A stretch of DNA of 64,000 bases from Rhabditophanes sp. KR3021 (lineage: Eukaryota > Nematoda > Chromadorea > Rhabditida > Alloionematidae): assembly GCA_963281155.1 (NCBI GenBank), contig CAUJLY010000004.1, positions 4,774,001-4,838,000 of the forward strand, written 5' to 3'. The translations under genes and the position numbers were made by a program. The notes under the pieces were generated by a model that worked only from the letters and a program-made list of their open reading frames with translations, was not told where the DNA came from and made no database searches. Shown here piece by piece: positions 1 through 12,200 of the stretch (positions are counted from its first letter, which is position 1; every line of letters begins with the position of its first letter).

Positions 1-1729
1 TGCGTCAAATTTTATTGAAATGATATAATTTACTAATTTTTAGTTATTTGTTATAAGATAGCATTTCTTGATTACCATCGTTTACTTACTAAAAAATTGT
101 GGCACATATTTGAGGTTTAGTGTAACAATACATTTTCATTTCCAACACAACTCCTACCTAATAACGAAAAGGTAATTCACTCCTACTGATTATAAATCTG
201 TACTTCCTGTCAATCAGTTTCGGGTCATTTCTTATTTTTTTAGAACTAGACGCATTCATACATCTATCATCGTAAAGTCTTCAGAAGAAAGCTTTCTAAT
301 ATTTTGAGTTTATCTAATCTTCGTTTGTTATCACTCAGAGTAATATTTAACATATACTTGCTTGTAACCAACAACTGCTACAACTACTGTTATCTATTTG
401 CTCTATTTACCTCACTTTTTCTATACACAAGAGAGATGTCGCGGTATGCGTTGATCCAGTAATCCTAATCTCATTCTTTCTTCAAAATCGCTAGCAAACG
501 AACTGGCTATTATTATTTCATTAACATCCCACATACATCTCCATACATTTTCATAAACAAACTTTTTTATGAGTAATGTAACATACACGTCGAGTTTGAT
601 ATCAAAAAGATATTTTTACTCATTTTACTGAAGGGAAACCCATGAATATAAACATTAGTTAAGAATAATAAAATATTATATAAAATTAAATATTTCTCTC
701 TGACTACCCATCACAAGGTGTAAAGATCCTTTCAATCGGACTTTGAATACTTTGCTTTATCTATCAAACCCCTATTGCTCTTCACACATCCCCTTTTGTT
801 TTAAACTCTTTTGTCTATATGAACTTTTATAGACTCTTTTACCACATTTATTAAGAGTGTACAAATTGTCAATCTCTAAATTAATGACAACAATTCATAC
901 TTATTATACTAAACAATACTTCCTTGCCAGTATGAGTTTTATAAAAGCATTGTTTATAGAGCAAATTAAAAATAAAAAGATGCGAGCAATGGTCTTAATT
1001 GAGAACTTCGACTCGTTCCTTTGATCTTAGGTTCATAGATTTTATTCTATATTAACGATCTAGTTTTGTACAAAACAAGTAAAGTCGAAATATTATATTG
1101 AATTGTCCATTTTATCTTTTTTACTTTAGATACTTTCCTTCATATACCTACTAGCACATATATTTTCATCTTCAAGATAAGACGATAAAGAGTTAGAAAA
1201 AATTAGTTCCTTCTACAATAAACAAATGATCAGCATTTGTATGTCTAATAAATTACATATTTATTAATTTATCGCCTCATTAAACTGAGACAACGATGTT
1301 GTTACTTTTAATTAGTTTATTAAGACAATTGGCTGAGTTGTTTTTTACAATAAGATATCCCTCTCTCTCTATTGACAACGATGTTAAATATTTTTATTTT
1401 GTTTAGAAACCAAAGTTAATTGAAAGAGGTTAATTTGAACAATAAGTACAATTATTTTGATTTTATCTTACAAATAGTCACTGGAATGTTTATACTTTTG
1501 TAGTGGCTAGAAGAAATCTAGTTCAACTTCAAACATTCAAGTTACCATTCTTTGTTGAGATTTTTGCTCTTTAATAAATAACAAATTTATCGCATTGATT
1601 TGTTAAAAAAATTGTTAAATTTGTATCTCTAGAATATGTAAATTTTATCATTTTACAATCACATTTTAAAGTCATTCAATTAGACAACATCCTAACAACC
1701 TTTCTTTTAGCCAAAATAATTCATTAACG
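1..1729. other. Non-coding upstream region of alpha-actinin
   Basis: No convincing coding region is seen on either strand. The stretch is AT-rich and ends in a T-rich acceptor (tttcttttag, 1701-1710) only 20 bases before the alpha-actinin start codon. That is the arrangement expected for a trans-spliced leader site or a 5'UTR intron. It presumably holds the alpha-actinin promoter. Confidence 0.5.
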
Positions 1730-4700
1730 ATGGTTGAATATTATCAAGCCATGGCCCCACAAACCGGTTTCTACCAACCAGGATGTGACGCTCAAGCTGA
1801 AGAAGAGTGGGATCGTGAACAATTACTAGATCCAGCTTGGGAAATCCAACAAAGAAAGGCATGTGCTTTAATCGATTATGCTAATATATAATAACATATT
1901 TTAGACATTTACTGCTTGGTGTAACAGTCATTTAAGAAAAGCTGGTACCGGGATAAACGAGTTGTCCGAAGACTTTCGCAATGGACTCAAATTAATGCTG
2001 TTACTTGAAGTAATTAGTGGAGAGCCCCTACCTAGGTAAGAAACTATTAAATTAAAACAAAATAAAAATTAGACACAATATTAAAATTAGAAGCAATATT
2101 TTTTATAAACAGAGAAAAACTAAGATTCAGATGTCCTGGCATATCTAGAAAGACATAAATCCTTGTTCAACCTTTGCAGCATCCCCGCAATCTTCATTAT
2201 TTACCTTTTGCAACATCTTAGAGTGAGACAACTTCATTTATTTCTTAAAAGTCTTATTAATTAAATTTCTCAACTAAGAGCATTAGGATTGAAACTTCCA
2301 CTACTGCAACATCGATGGTTATGTTTGATATTTGGCAAATTACTTTTCTATTGCATTTTGTCCTATTGTGACACTTCTATGTTTATTTAGCAAAAACGCT
2401 ATACAATTAATATTTTCTTAAAACAACATTTTATTCAAATTTGTAACCTAATATTATGAAAGATGAGTAACTTTTACTAATTTCGGTTTATTAAGGCCGG
2501 ATAGAGGACGTATGAGAGTACATCAAATATTGAATGTGTCAAAGGCATTGGATTTCATTGAAGCAAAAGGCGTTAAATTAGTCAGTATCGGTGCCGAAGA
2601 AATAGTTGATGGAAACGTCAAAATTACCCTTGGATTGATTTGGACAATCATTTTGCGATTTGCCATTGAAAGCGTACCCGGAGATGATAAGGGCACTATT
2701 TCAGGTATGACTTACTAAGAAGCTAATATTAATATCATTTTAGGTCTTCTTCGTTGGTGTCAAAGGAAAACTGCAGGATATCCAAATGTAGACGTTAAAA
2801 ATTTCAGTAAGTGTGTTTTAATTTTAGATACATTAAAGAACATCGTGTAAATCACGATTCATAACAAATTATCAACTTGATTGAGATGTAAAACACCTTT
2901 TGGAAGATGAAGTTAATTTGATTGCTAAACAAAACCGATCTAGCAATCAGTGTCTTAAAACATAATTAGATTCAGACTTATTTTTTAATGCCATTAAATA
3001 TAATTTGTTTATATAATCAACTTTCCATCTATCTTTTCAGGTTCATCTTGGAAAGACGGTCTTGCCTTTTGCGCACTCATTCACAAACATAGACCTGATC
3101 TTCTGGATTTCGCTAGATTAAACAAAAATGATCCAATGAGCAATTTGAATTTGGCTTTTGATATTGCTGAAAAACATTTAGATATTCCCAAAATGCTTGA
3201 TGCTGAAGGTGAGTTTAACATAAAAAATTGATTTAAATAAATATTCAGATATGGTTTATTATGCAAATCCGGATCAAAAATCTGTGATGACCTATGTTTC
3301 TGCATTTTATCATGCGTTTAACAAAGGAGGACAAAATGCAACATTAGTTGACGTAAATTCTATTTGTCGAAGAGTAATTGTCCTTATAATATGTTAAAAC
3401 AGCATGGTAGTACTTAAAAAAATTAAAAATTGCATGTGATAAATGTACACACGTTTATTAGTCTCTTTTGCATGAAATTATTCCTGTCATTTCAGATATA
3501 TGTAACTCTTTAAAACCTGATGAAAAATCAATTATGACATATGTATCCAGTTTGTATCATTGTTTTTTGGGAATGCATAAGGTTTTTTGAAAAATATCGT
3601 ATTTATTTTTAATGAATTTTTAGTCTGAAACGGCTGGAAGTCGTATTTGCCGTGTGTTGAGAGAAAATCAAGAGAACGAAAAATTGATGGACATGTACGA
3701 GACTATGAGTAGTGATCTCTTATCTTGGATTAGAAGATGGATGCCATGGCTTTCAAATCGTCGTGAGGACATGTCTCTCGATGATTCTAGGAAAAAGATG
3801 GAAGAATTTAGAAACTATCGCAGAAATGAAAAACCACCAAAGATCGAAGACAAAGGAAGTTTGGAAACTTTGTTTAACACCCTTCAAACAAGATTGCGTT
3901 TATCAAATAGACCAGCATTTATGCCAATTGAGGGGCATCTCATTGGAGATATCAATAAAGCTTGGGACGGTCTTGAGAGATCAGAAAAAGGATTTGAAGA
4001 ATGGCTGTTGAGTGAAATAATGAGATTAGAAAGATTGGAGCATTTGGCTGAAAAGTTTAGAAGAAAGTGCGCTATGCATGAAGAATGGGTTCACGGCAAG
4101 GAAGCTTATTTGAGTTCAAATGATTGGAGATCAGCTAGAGTCTATGAGATTAAGGCTTTCAGAAAGAAGCACGAAGCTTTTGAATCTGACCTTGGTGCTC
4201 ATCAAGAACGTGTAGAACAAATTGTTGCAATTGCTCGTGAACTCAACAATCTCCGTTATCTGAAAATTGACCCCATTAACGCTAGATGCAAAGTTATTTG
4301 TGAACAATGGGATAGACTTGGAAGTTTGTCTGAAGAAAGAAAACGTAGATTAGAAGAAGTGGAAAAAGTAACCGAACAGATTGACGGGCATCAATTAGCT
4401 TTTGCTAAAAGAGCTGCTCCATTCAACAATTGGTTGGATTCAACTAGAGAAGATCTTGCCGATATCGTCATCGTGAGATCTATTGCCGAGGTTGATGAAC
4501 TTTTGAGTGCACAAGCTAAATTTAAGGGGACTTTATCAGGTAATTTGATCAAGAATGATTGAGTCATTTATCCATTTTTAGATGCTGACTCTGAATTTAA
4601 GGCTATCCTTAATATTGAAGGCGAAGTTCAACGAATTATCGAAGGATATGGCTTAGACAGATCTTTGATAAAGAATCCTTATTCTGACTTAGCTGGAGGC

Positions 4701-6969
4701 GATATTTCCAGAAAATGGAATGAAGTCCAACAAACAGTTCCTCAACGTGATCAAAAACTTCAAGGTACAAAATAATCTTTATTAAAATTTTAAATACGAA
4801 AGATCAAAGGTGTGCATAAACTCGTCAATAATGAGATCGGCTGCCTTGTTGTTAGGATCCGATTGGTACTTCATTCTTAGGACTGGTATTTCGTTCTTTC
4901 CATAAGACTCACCCCGAATGACATCATTGATCAAATCCTCTTTCTTATCAAACCTTCTCCATATTAACTTTCTTCTCAAAATCATCACTATGGCTAGTCA
5001 TTCTTTAAATTGTATGGTCTTACCAATATACTTTACGGCAACCTTCACATTAGCTAATGTCCAATTTGCACCGAGTTTTGTTGGGTCCAACATTGAGTAA
5101 AGATGGAAGCTCCCTTCCTTAACATTGCTCTTGATGACTTTTAAAACTTCGTTTGCATATGTGTTTTGATTGAATCTTTTGCATTGCTAATTGAACTTCT
5201 GGCAGTTTCTATCTCTTAAATGGTTTGTTAGAAAGAATTGACGTGAGAGGGTGCTTTGCAATAAGAGCAAATAATGTTCTCTCCAGGCTTAGACTTTCTT
5301 GGAGGTGGAAAGGGAGTTTCCCTTGGCTTCAATATAACTAACTCTTTTCCTTTTTTAAGTAATTCCATGAATAATTGTCCCGTCGTTTGATTTGAGAAAA
5401 TAACTCATTATTAAACTCTGGATACTCATAGCAGGAATAAATAATAGCATGCAGTAATTCGTAAGACGTGACTACATATCCAAATTTGTTAGTCTTAAAA
5501 TTGGATATTGCGTCTTTATTACAAACAACACAGATACTGAATTCATTACAAACTCAATGTTGCATACATTCTCCTCTAATTGTTTAAACTGATCACTAGC
5601 TTTTGAGATAGACTCAGGTACTTTCAGCTTCCTAAGAATAAACTTTTAATTTGCTCTCATAATGAAGGAGTATTTCGGTAATTTTTGTAACATTTGTCAT
5701 CAGGAGTCTGTTTATCGGAATACAGTCTTACGAATCTCCGTTCTATCCTCAATTACTCGCTACCATTTGCTGCGATTGAGCAATAGGACGGACTGTTTCA
5801 GATCGATCTAAAACAGACTAATTATACATAATTGACTTTTAAACATACCATTCTCAATGTAAGGTACACTTCTACCAAAAGACAAACTCCCTTCATTCCT
5901 AGACGTTTTGTTTGGTGGCTTTTCTTGCAAAGTCATCTTCTAAATCACGCTCCAAATCCCTCTTTTCCCTTGTTGAGCCATAATAGTAAATAACACCAAT
6001 TTGATGTGTTATTGTTCCACTAGAATAAAGAAATAGTATTAATAAAGGTTTATGTGATCATAATATCTCCAAAATATAAAGACTAAAGTTCAAAAATATT
6101 AATTAATCTTCAAGGAGAATATAAACGCCAACAAGCCAATGAAACTCTTCGTCAAAGCTTTGCCAACAAATCTAATGTTATGGGAGGATGGATTGAAAAT
6201 CAACTTGAAACTGTAATTAGCATCGGAATGGGAGCACATGGTAGTCTGGAAAATGCCATTCAGCAGTTGAAACAAATGCAAGCCAGTGCAGCACAAAAGA
6301 AACCACATATTTTGGAACTGGAATCTATTAATGAAGAAATGCAAAAGAATTATGTATTTGACTGCAAGGATAGTAGATATACGATGGATGGTAAGTTTAA
6401 GAATTTAATGATAAGTTGACAACTTTCTTTTATAGCTATTCGAGTTGGCTGGGAAACTTTACAAACTAATTTTGCAAGAACCATTAATGAATTTGAAAAC
6501 CAAATCCTTCTTAGAGACAAGAAATCAATTACTGACGAACAATTGAATGAAATCAAGGGCAGTTTCAATCATTTCTGCAAAGACCAAGCTGGATTAGACG
6601 TCAATGACTTAAAGGCTTGTTTAATATCTGTTGGCTACAATTTGAGAACTTGGAGCTGAAGGAGATCAAGATATGGCTCATGTTCTTTCCTTTGTAGATC
6701 CTAACAAAACAGGACGCACAACATTCGAAGCTTTCCTTGCCTTTATGACTCGTGAGACTACAGACAATAACAATCTTGATCAAATGATTGAAAGCTTTTC
6801 CGTTTTAAGCAGAAACAATAAATACATCACCGCAGAAGCAATAAGGAGTGAAATACCTGCTAATGATGCTGAATATTGCATTTATAAGATGGAACAAATG
6901 AGAAACCCAAATGATCCACCAGGTCAATATAATTACATTGATTTTTGTAGAAGCCTTTATCTTAACTAA
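1730..6969 (+). CDS. Alpha-actinin (actin cross-linking protein)
   Basis: Bundles actin filaments at muscle dense bodies/Z-lines and adhesion sites. Exons: 1730-1858, 1905-2035, 2496-2704, 2744-2806, 3041-3208, then either 3249-3352 or 3496-3581, then 3624-4539, 4582-4764, 6115-6390, 6436-6969. Predicted length is about 897 aa, normal for the family. In order: two calponin-homology domains (about residues 40-260; [42 protein letters not shown]), a neck ([12 protein letters not shown]), spectrin repeats (about 270-740), then EF-hands and the C-terminal Ca-insensitive EF module. The start is chosen from the family N-terminus and a nearby upstream acceptor. Intron 1 uses a GC donor. The 1.35 kb intron 4765-6114 holds an antisense copy of the dispersed family. 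One base out of frame near 6640-6650 breaks the EF-hand region; the protein resumes cleanly ([20 protein letters not shown]). Family assignment is certain; the break may be a sequence error. Confidence 0.95.
3249..3581 (+). other. Mutually exclusive exon pair in alpha-actinin CH2/neck
   Basis: Exon a (3249-3352, 104 bp) encodes [20 protein letters not shown] plus a short tail. Exon b (3496-3581, 86 bp) encodes [20 protein letters not shown] plus a tail. Both start in phase 1 after cag and end in phase 0, and both continue the reading frame from exon 3041-3208 into exon 3624. They are alternative versions of the same CH2 segment (the PDEKxxMTYVSxxYHxF strip), so using both would duplicate it. 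Exon a uses donor gtaaat and exon b donor gttttt. Confidence 0.8.
4782..5995 (-). pseudogene. Decayed copy 1 of the dispersed unnamed gene family, in an alpha-actinin intron
   Basis: It lies entirely inside the intron 4765-6114 and is antisense to alpha-actinin. The reverse strand carries a run of coding fragments in shifting frames. These start near 5982 ([10 protein letters not shown]...), pass a finger-like motif [12 protein letters not shown] near 5260-5300, then [20 protein letters not shown] near 5030-5110, and end in a 68-codon open stretch 4782-4988 with stop. The motif [11 protein letters not shown] matches DPTVLGNGWKL in the copy at 22.7-23.6 kb. Several stops and frame changes make it a pseudogene. 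No known domain is recognised. Confidence 0.65.
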
Positions 6970-7659
6970 TTCTTTTAAAATATAGAAATATTGAATAATT
7001 ACAACATAACTCTTTAGTTGCTTTACGATGTAAATAATTATCATCCATCCATGATAATATCACATTATTTAAACAATATTTTTATTTACTCCCCTTTTAA
7101 ATCAAAGACATTCTTTTCTAAATGACAATTCATTCTATTATTAATTAAATTCTTCGGCAATGATACGAATAAAACACTTTTGTACATATATGTACTTTCT
7201 AAATAAATACCAAAAAACAAACAAATAGCATGAGTCATTAAATTACATATAAACCGTCGATTAGTGATTACTCTCAAGCCTTATTAAATTCTTTATATTA
7301 TTATAAACATAATCAACCGCCTTGGAACTCTACAACATATTCCTCTTATATAACAGAAAACCTTTTTTGTAGGTTTTATTTTAAGCATTATTTTTTTATA
7401 AACTATTCGCCGAATTTAAATTTAGACACCACACTATCGATAAACTAATGTCATAAAATAGTTACCATATACAGCTTGTTTTTTAAAACAATCAAAAGTT
7501 TTATTTTATCAAAATAATACCATTCATGAAGGTGCACAATTTCTGTTTTTTGCAAAAATGTACTTTCTATGATTACAATCAAAAATGAACTATCATAAAT
7601 ATTTTTCATTTATTATGATAACGCATGAATCCCTGATTCAGTGGATCCTAAATGTTAAG
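6970..7659. other. Intergenic, 3' region between convergent genes
   Basis: AT-rich stretch between the stop codons of alpha-actinin and the small secreted protein gene on the other strand. It presumably holds both 3'UTRs. No coding region or RNA gene is seen. Confidence 0.5.
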
Positions 7660-8127
7660 TTAACACTTCCTAAGACCGTGGGCAAAAGGAACATCATATG
7701 ATGTCATTGAAGGCCTAATTATTTCGGTTTCTTCGTAAACCTTTCTCACCGAAGGTCTTCTAACTATTTCTGTTTCTTCATACACTTTTCTCATGGAAGG
7801 TCTTCTTTTCACAATGATCTCATCTTCTTCAACAATCGTCTTTGTAGGGTGTCGTTGGTAATAGTGAGATGCTCTGGGTTGATTGTATAATGTGATTGTT
7901 CTTGACGAGGATGGATTAATATCATTTGATACCCCATAAGGTTGATTGTTAGATTCAGTCACTACTGGAGCTACTCTTGCATATATTGGTGCTGTAACTA
8001 TATTATATGATGGAGGCTGGTAATTATAGAAGGTTGGATAATATCCATAATATCCACAACAGAACGGCCAAAATGTGCCATTACTTGTGGTTATTAATGC
8101 AAATAATATGGTTAAGAAAGTTAACAT
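7660..8127 (-). CDS. Small secreted protein with RRPSxRKVYEETEI repeats
   Basis: A single-exon 155-residue product. The N-terminus (MLTFLTILFALITTSNG) is a clear signal peptide, followed by a Tyr/Pro-rich segment (YYGYYPTFYNYQPPSYN). The C-terminal third has two near-identical units, RRPSMRKVYEETEIV and RRPSVRKVYEETEII, preceded by a third partial unit (VEEDEIIVKRRPS). There are only three cysteines. It is not recognised as a named family. The composition suggests a secreted structural or cuticle-associated protein, which is inference only. The start is the only Met that precedes the signal peptide. Confidence 0.7.
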   Translation of the reverse strand: MLTFLTILFALITTSNGTFWPFCCGYYGYYPTFYNYQPPSYNIVTAPIYARVAPVVTESNNQPYGVSNDINPSSSRTITLYNQPRASHYYQRHPTKTIVEEDEIIVKRRPSMRKVYEETEIVRRPSVRKVYEETEIIRPSMTSYDVPFAHGLRKC

Positions 8128-9220
8128 AACCGTCAGTTGGTCTTCAAAAGTAACTTTTGAATTTCTTAAAATGTTTTACCTTTTAAACTCAAATTAAAAA
8201 GGATTGTTTATTTTACTTCATATTTCTATTATTATTAAATTTATTTACATTTTTTGTGTATCCTGTTTTTGCATGATATTTGATTGATACGCAACAATAT
8301 AAATGTCAAAAGTCCTTTATTAAGTCTAAAATGTAATACTTTCATAACTGAGCTTACGATAAATATGGCTATTATCACGTCAACAGCTAATATTATTTTA
8401 TAAGGTAAATATTTAGTCAAACACCAAACCTTAAGAATGTCAAACTTGATCAGAAGCTATAAATAATAATATTTATTTATGATGATATGTCAAACTTAAA
8501 AGTAGTGTTTGTATGTATTTTGAAAGAATATTACATTATGTGGATGATACGTTTTTTAGTTAATGAATTTAAGTATTTACATATTTAAATTATTTAAATG
8601 CCTTATATACATAATGAATTGTAAATAATACAACTTGCTTAACCTATAAAATATTATATATGATTTTGATATATGGAGATCAAAACATGTTTAGACATTA
8701 ATTTCTTCCAATCGACATTCATCATACTTTATTTTAGACATAGTCATTAACTATCATTTTGTTGTATATGTTGGTGTTAAAAAACAAAAAGTTGACGCAA
8801 TTTCATTTTAACCTGACTCAACTTTATAAATGTATCAATATAACAACATTTTAATGCATATCAGGATTAATCGGAAGTAAAGTTAGAATAATGATACTTG
8901 ATATATTTTTTTTAAACGCATCTCGCTATAGACTTGACGTAAAAAATTTCATGATAGTTTTGTAAAATACGATCACTGACAGCTAGCCATTGAATTGATG
9001 CACGTCCTATTTATATTATCACTCTCATCAGAACACTAAATTTTACAATACACTCTAAACATTTTGTTAATCTAATTATAATCAACAAACTCAGCTTCGA
9101 ATTTAGGCAATAAATTTGTAATCCGATCGAATCTTATTTCTTTCTTTCGTATCCAATTAATTTCTTTCCTTTGTTCAATTCTATTTAAATCACATTTTTT
9201 AACAACTTTTTGTGTTACAG
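8128..9220. other. Intergenic region between divergent genes
   Basis: 1.1 kb of AT-rich sequence upstream of both the secreted protein gene (-) and the aminotransferase-like gene (+). It ends in an acceptor (tgtgttacag, to 9220) that could be a spliced-leader site for the latter. No coding potential is seen. Confidence 0.45.
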
Positions 9221-9235
9221 AGAACAATAAATTTC

Positions 9236-12200
9236 ATGAACCGAGATTTAATAAATGAAAGCGTTGAAGATGGTATTATTTCAGATCGAGCTCTCAAACT
9301 ATTAGGAACGAATATTGCAGCAAGGTCACTTGTTCAAAGCAAAGAAGCTCAAAATATTCCGAAAAAGGTTGATACCATCCAACATCTAACAAACACAAAA
9401 TTTGGAAATATTAATGAAAAGGTATTTTTTGTATTAATATTGTTTATATGTATAAAATTTGTTTTAGATTGAAAATGTTAAAAACACATTTAACCTTAAT
9501 CCATATCATTTGACAGAATTGAATTGTGATGGAGGAATCGACAAATTCAAAAAAATATGTTCAGATTTCATATCAAATAATTTTGAGTGTGAATTAAAGT
9601 GGACAAATCTAATAATTGCTCCAGGAAAGATTGCATCAATTGACATACTTGCATTTAGTCTTTTGGATATAGGAGACGCCGTACTATGCTTAAGTCCTGA
9701 TTTCGATAAATTAGTCGAAATATTTGAAGGACGAAATGGTGTTAATTTGATTCCAGTACAATTTGTAAGTGATTTGTTTTAGTCAGCTTGAATCATGTCA
9801 TAATTAATTTTTCAACTTGTATTTGTACTGTTATAATTAATTTTTAAACTTATAATTGTGATGTTACAATTAATTGCTCAACTTATTTTTAGAATGACAT
9901 CTTCACTCCCTGTTTGTCAAGAAATTTGTTCGAAGCTGCATTGAATGAAGTAAGTAGTCGATTTTTGATTTTTGCGCAATATAATGATCTTTTAGCATTC
10001 AAATATTAAAGCAATCATATTAACAAACCCACAAACTCCTACTGGCGGCATTTTCTCTATCGAAGAACTAAATTTGGTAGGTATCCAAAAACTTCCCATG
10101 GGCATTATTAAAAAAATAATATAATTTTTGTTTTAAATGACAAAATACATATATTAGCAAAATCATATAATATGGTTAAAATTAATAAGTTCCTTCAACT
10201 CGTTCGAATTCGTAGTCAGTCTTATCTTCTTCATCAATAATTTTATTAAAAAACAGACAACTGCCTTCATTGCATCAATTTCTTTGATTATCAGATCATA
10301 AAGCCCCTTATTTTGTCTGAGTGTCAATCCTTGAAGATGGTGTAATCCAGTCTCGTCGATTTGATCGATTAAACTGGAGCATGATGCGACACATTTGTGG
10401 TTTTGGAGGTATTTATACAGGCATTTTGAAATTAAAGCACTTTCATGAGCTCTTTGATAAAGATTTTTAAGCTCATAAACAACTAGTTGAAAGAGACCTT
10501 CTTCTGATTCAATAAGGTCTGTATACGTACTTGGATCAGTAAAATAGCGTGTTTTTGAAGATCCAATATAACTTCTGCCGTGAGTAAATCCGTTACCTAT
10601 TTTTTCAGTTCCAATTCTTCTAATAGCATTTTCCAAGACTCCATCTTTATGAGTGTGCTATGCATGGTATTTGGAATAATACTAGAAAAATCTAAGTAAA
10701 ATAGAAGATCATTCGTAAAAATGATCTAGGGAGAAAATGTTGTTTCAAAATCATTTTTAAGGTAGATCTGTTATAGACAAAACAAAAAGAATAGATCGTT
10801 GGTATACTTTGTATAACTTTCATCAGGTCTCACAACTTTATTTAATTTGAATAATTGACCACTTTCAGAAAGATTGGGTTATAAAAACGTAAAATATAAG
10901 TTAAACAAAAATGTAACGTTATAAAAACTATTCATTTCACAAAGCCTATGACTCTAAGAAACAAGGAAAATAAATGAAAGCTAAACATGTTGACTAACTT
11001 GAAAGGTCCAAATTTAATGAGGTTATCAACAAAATTTACACGAGTAGATGACCTATAATCTGAATACAAAAAATTGTAATAAATAATATATGATATTTTT
11101 GACTCATTTGTGCGTGGAATTTGAATAAAAGTTAGACAAGATTAATTATCAGATCAATCTGAGTCTAATGGAGTCATACAGAAAAAATTTATATGAGGAA
11201 ATGGACTATAGTCTGAAAACAAAAATTGCAAAAAATAATATTTATTCATTTTGATTATATTAATTTATTAAGAAGCTAAAAAAGTATTAAATTGCAAACT
11301 TTATTAAGGTACTAGATTTTGCTGAACATCATAATTTGGCTATCATAATTGATGAATCAGATGCTATGTCAGTATACGATGAAAATGTGCGCTTCCAATC
11401 TATCTTGACTCTCAAAAATCGCATTGAAAAATTCAAGAATATTTATTGGACTTGGAGTTTTAATACTGTAATTATATTTTAAAACCATGATTTAACATTA
11501 AAAATTGCATATTTAGGACATAGGTTTACCAGGACTTCAATTTTCTCTAATTTATGCCGAAGACAATCGAACATATCAAGCATTACATAAATTATCAGCC
11601 TACCAGCCTTGTAATGCTCTAACTCAATCATTTGCTGTTGAATTTTTGGAAGACAAAGAATGGTTTCGTGGTTACAAAAAAACAAAAAATGATGAATTAA
11701 GATCAAATCGAGATATGGTGATGAATATGTTTAGAAAGTTACAAATACCCTTTGTAAAACCTTTTGGTGGTCATTTTATTTATTTTAATATTACGCATAA
11801 TGCTGAGACAATCTTTATCAAACTCATGCACAATGACATTTTTTTGCAACCATTTAATTTTGGAAGGTATAAGAATGAAGGATGGTTTGTACTTAATTTA
11901 TCTCAAAGAAGAGAAGATCTGTGGAATTTGTTGGATAAAATTGATAAAGTCGTTATTACCAGTCATGAAACAAAAGATATCAAATCCAAAAGATCAATTC
12001 AGGAAACAGTCGCTGATGACATCATAAGTTCTGTTTTAACTAATAAAACACTACTCAACTTGGAAGACATTTTCAAAAAAGATGTCTGTCATGAATCACC
12101 ATCAAAATGTTATCAGACAATTAAAGAATATGTATCTAATGATGATGTGGTTAATTTAGATAAAGCTAGTGGAAAAAAAGATGAATCAATTAACAAAATT

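Noticed and set aside
1330..1400. Repeated acaacgatgtt and a CT-rich run upstream of alpha-actinin
   Set aside because: Only two short copies and a short CT tract, not enough to call a repeat or a GAGA element.
11479..11706. Reverse frame of 75 codons over the aminotransferase exon
   Set aside because: A shadow of the forward coding exon 11517-12605.
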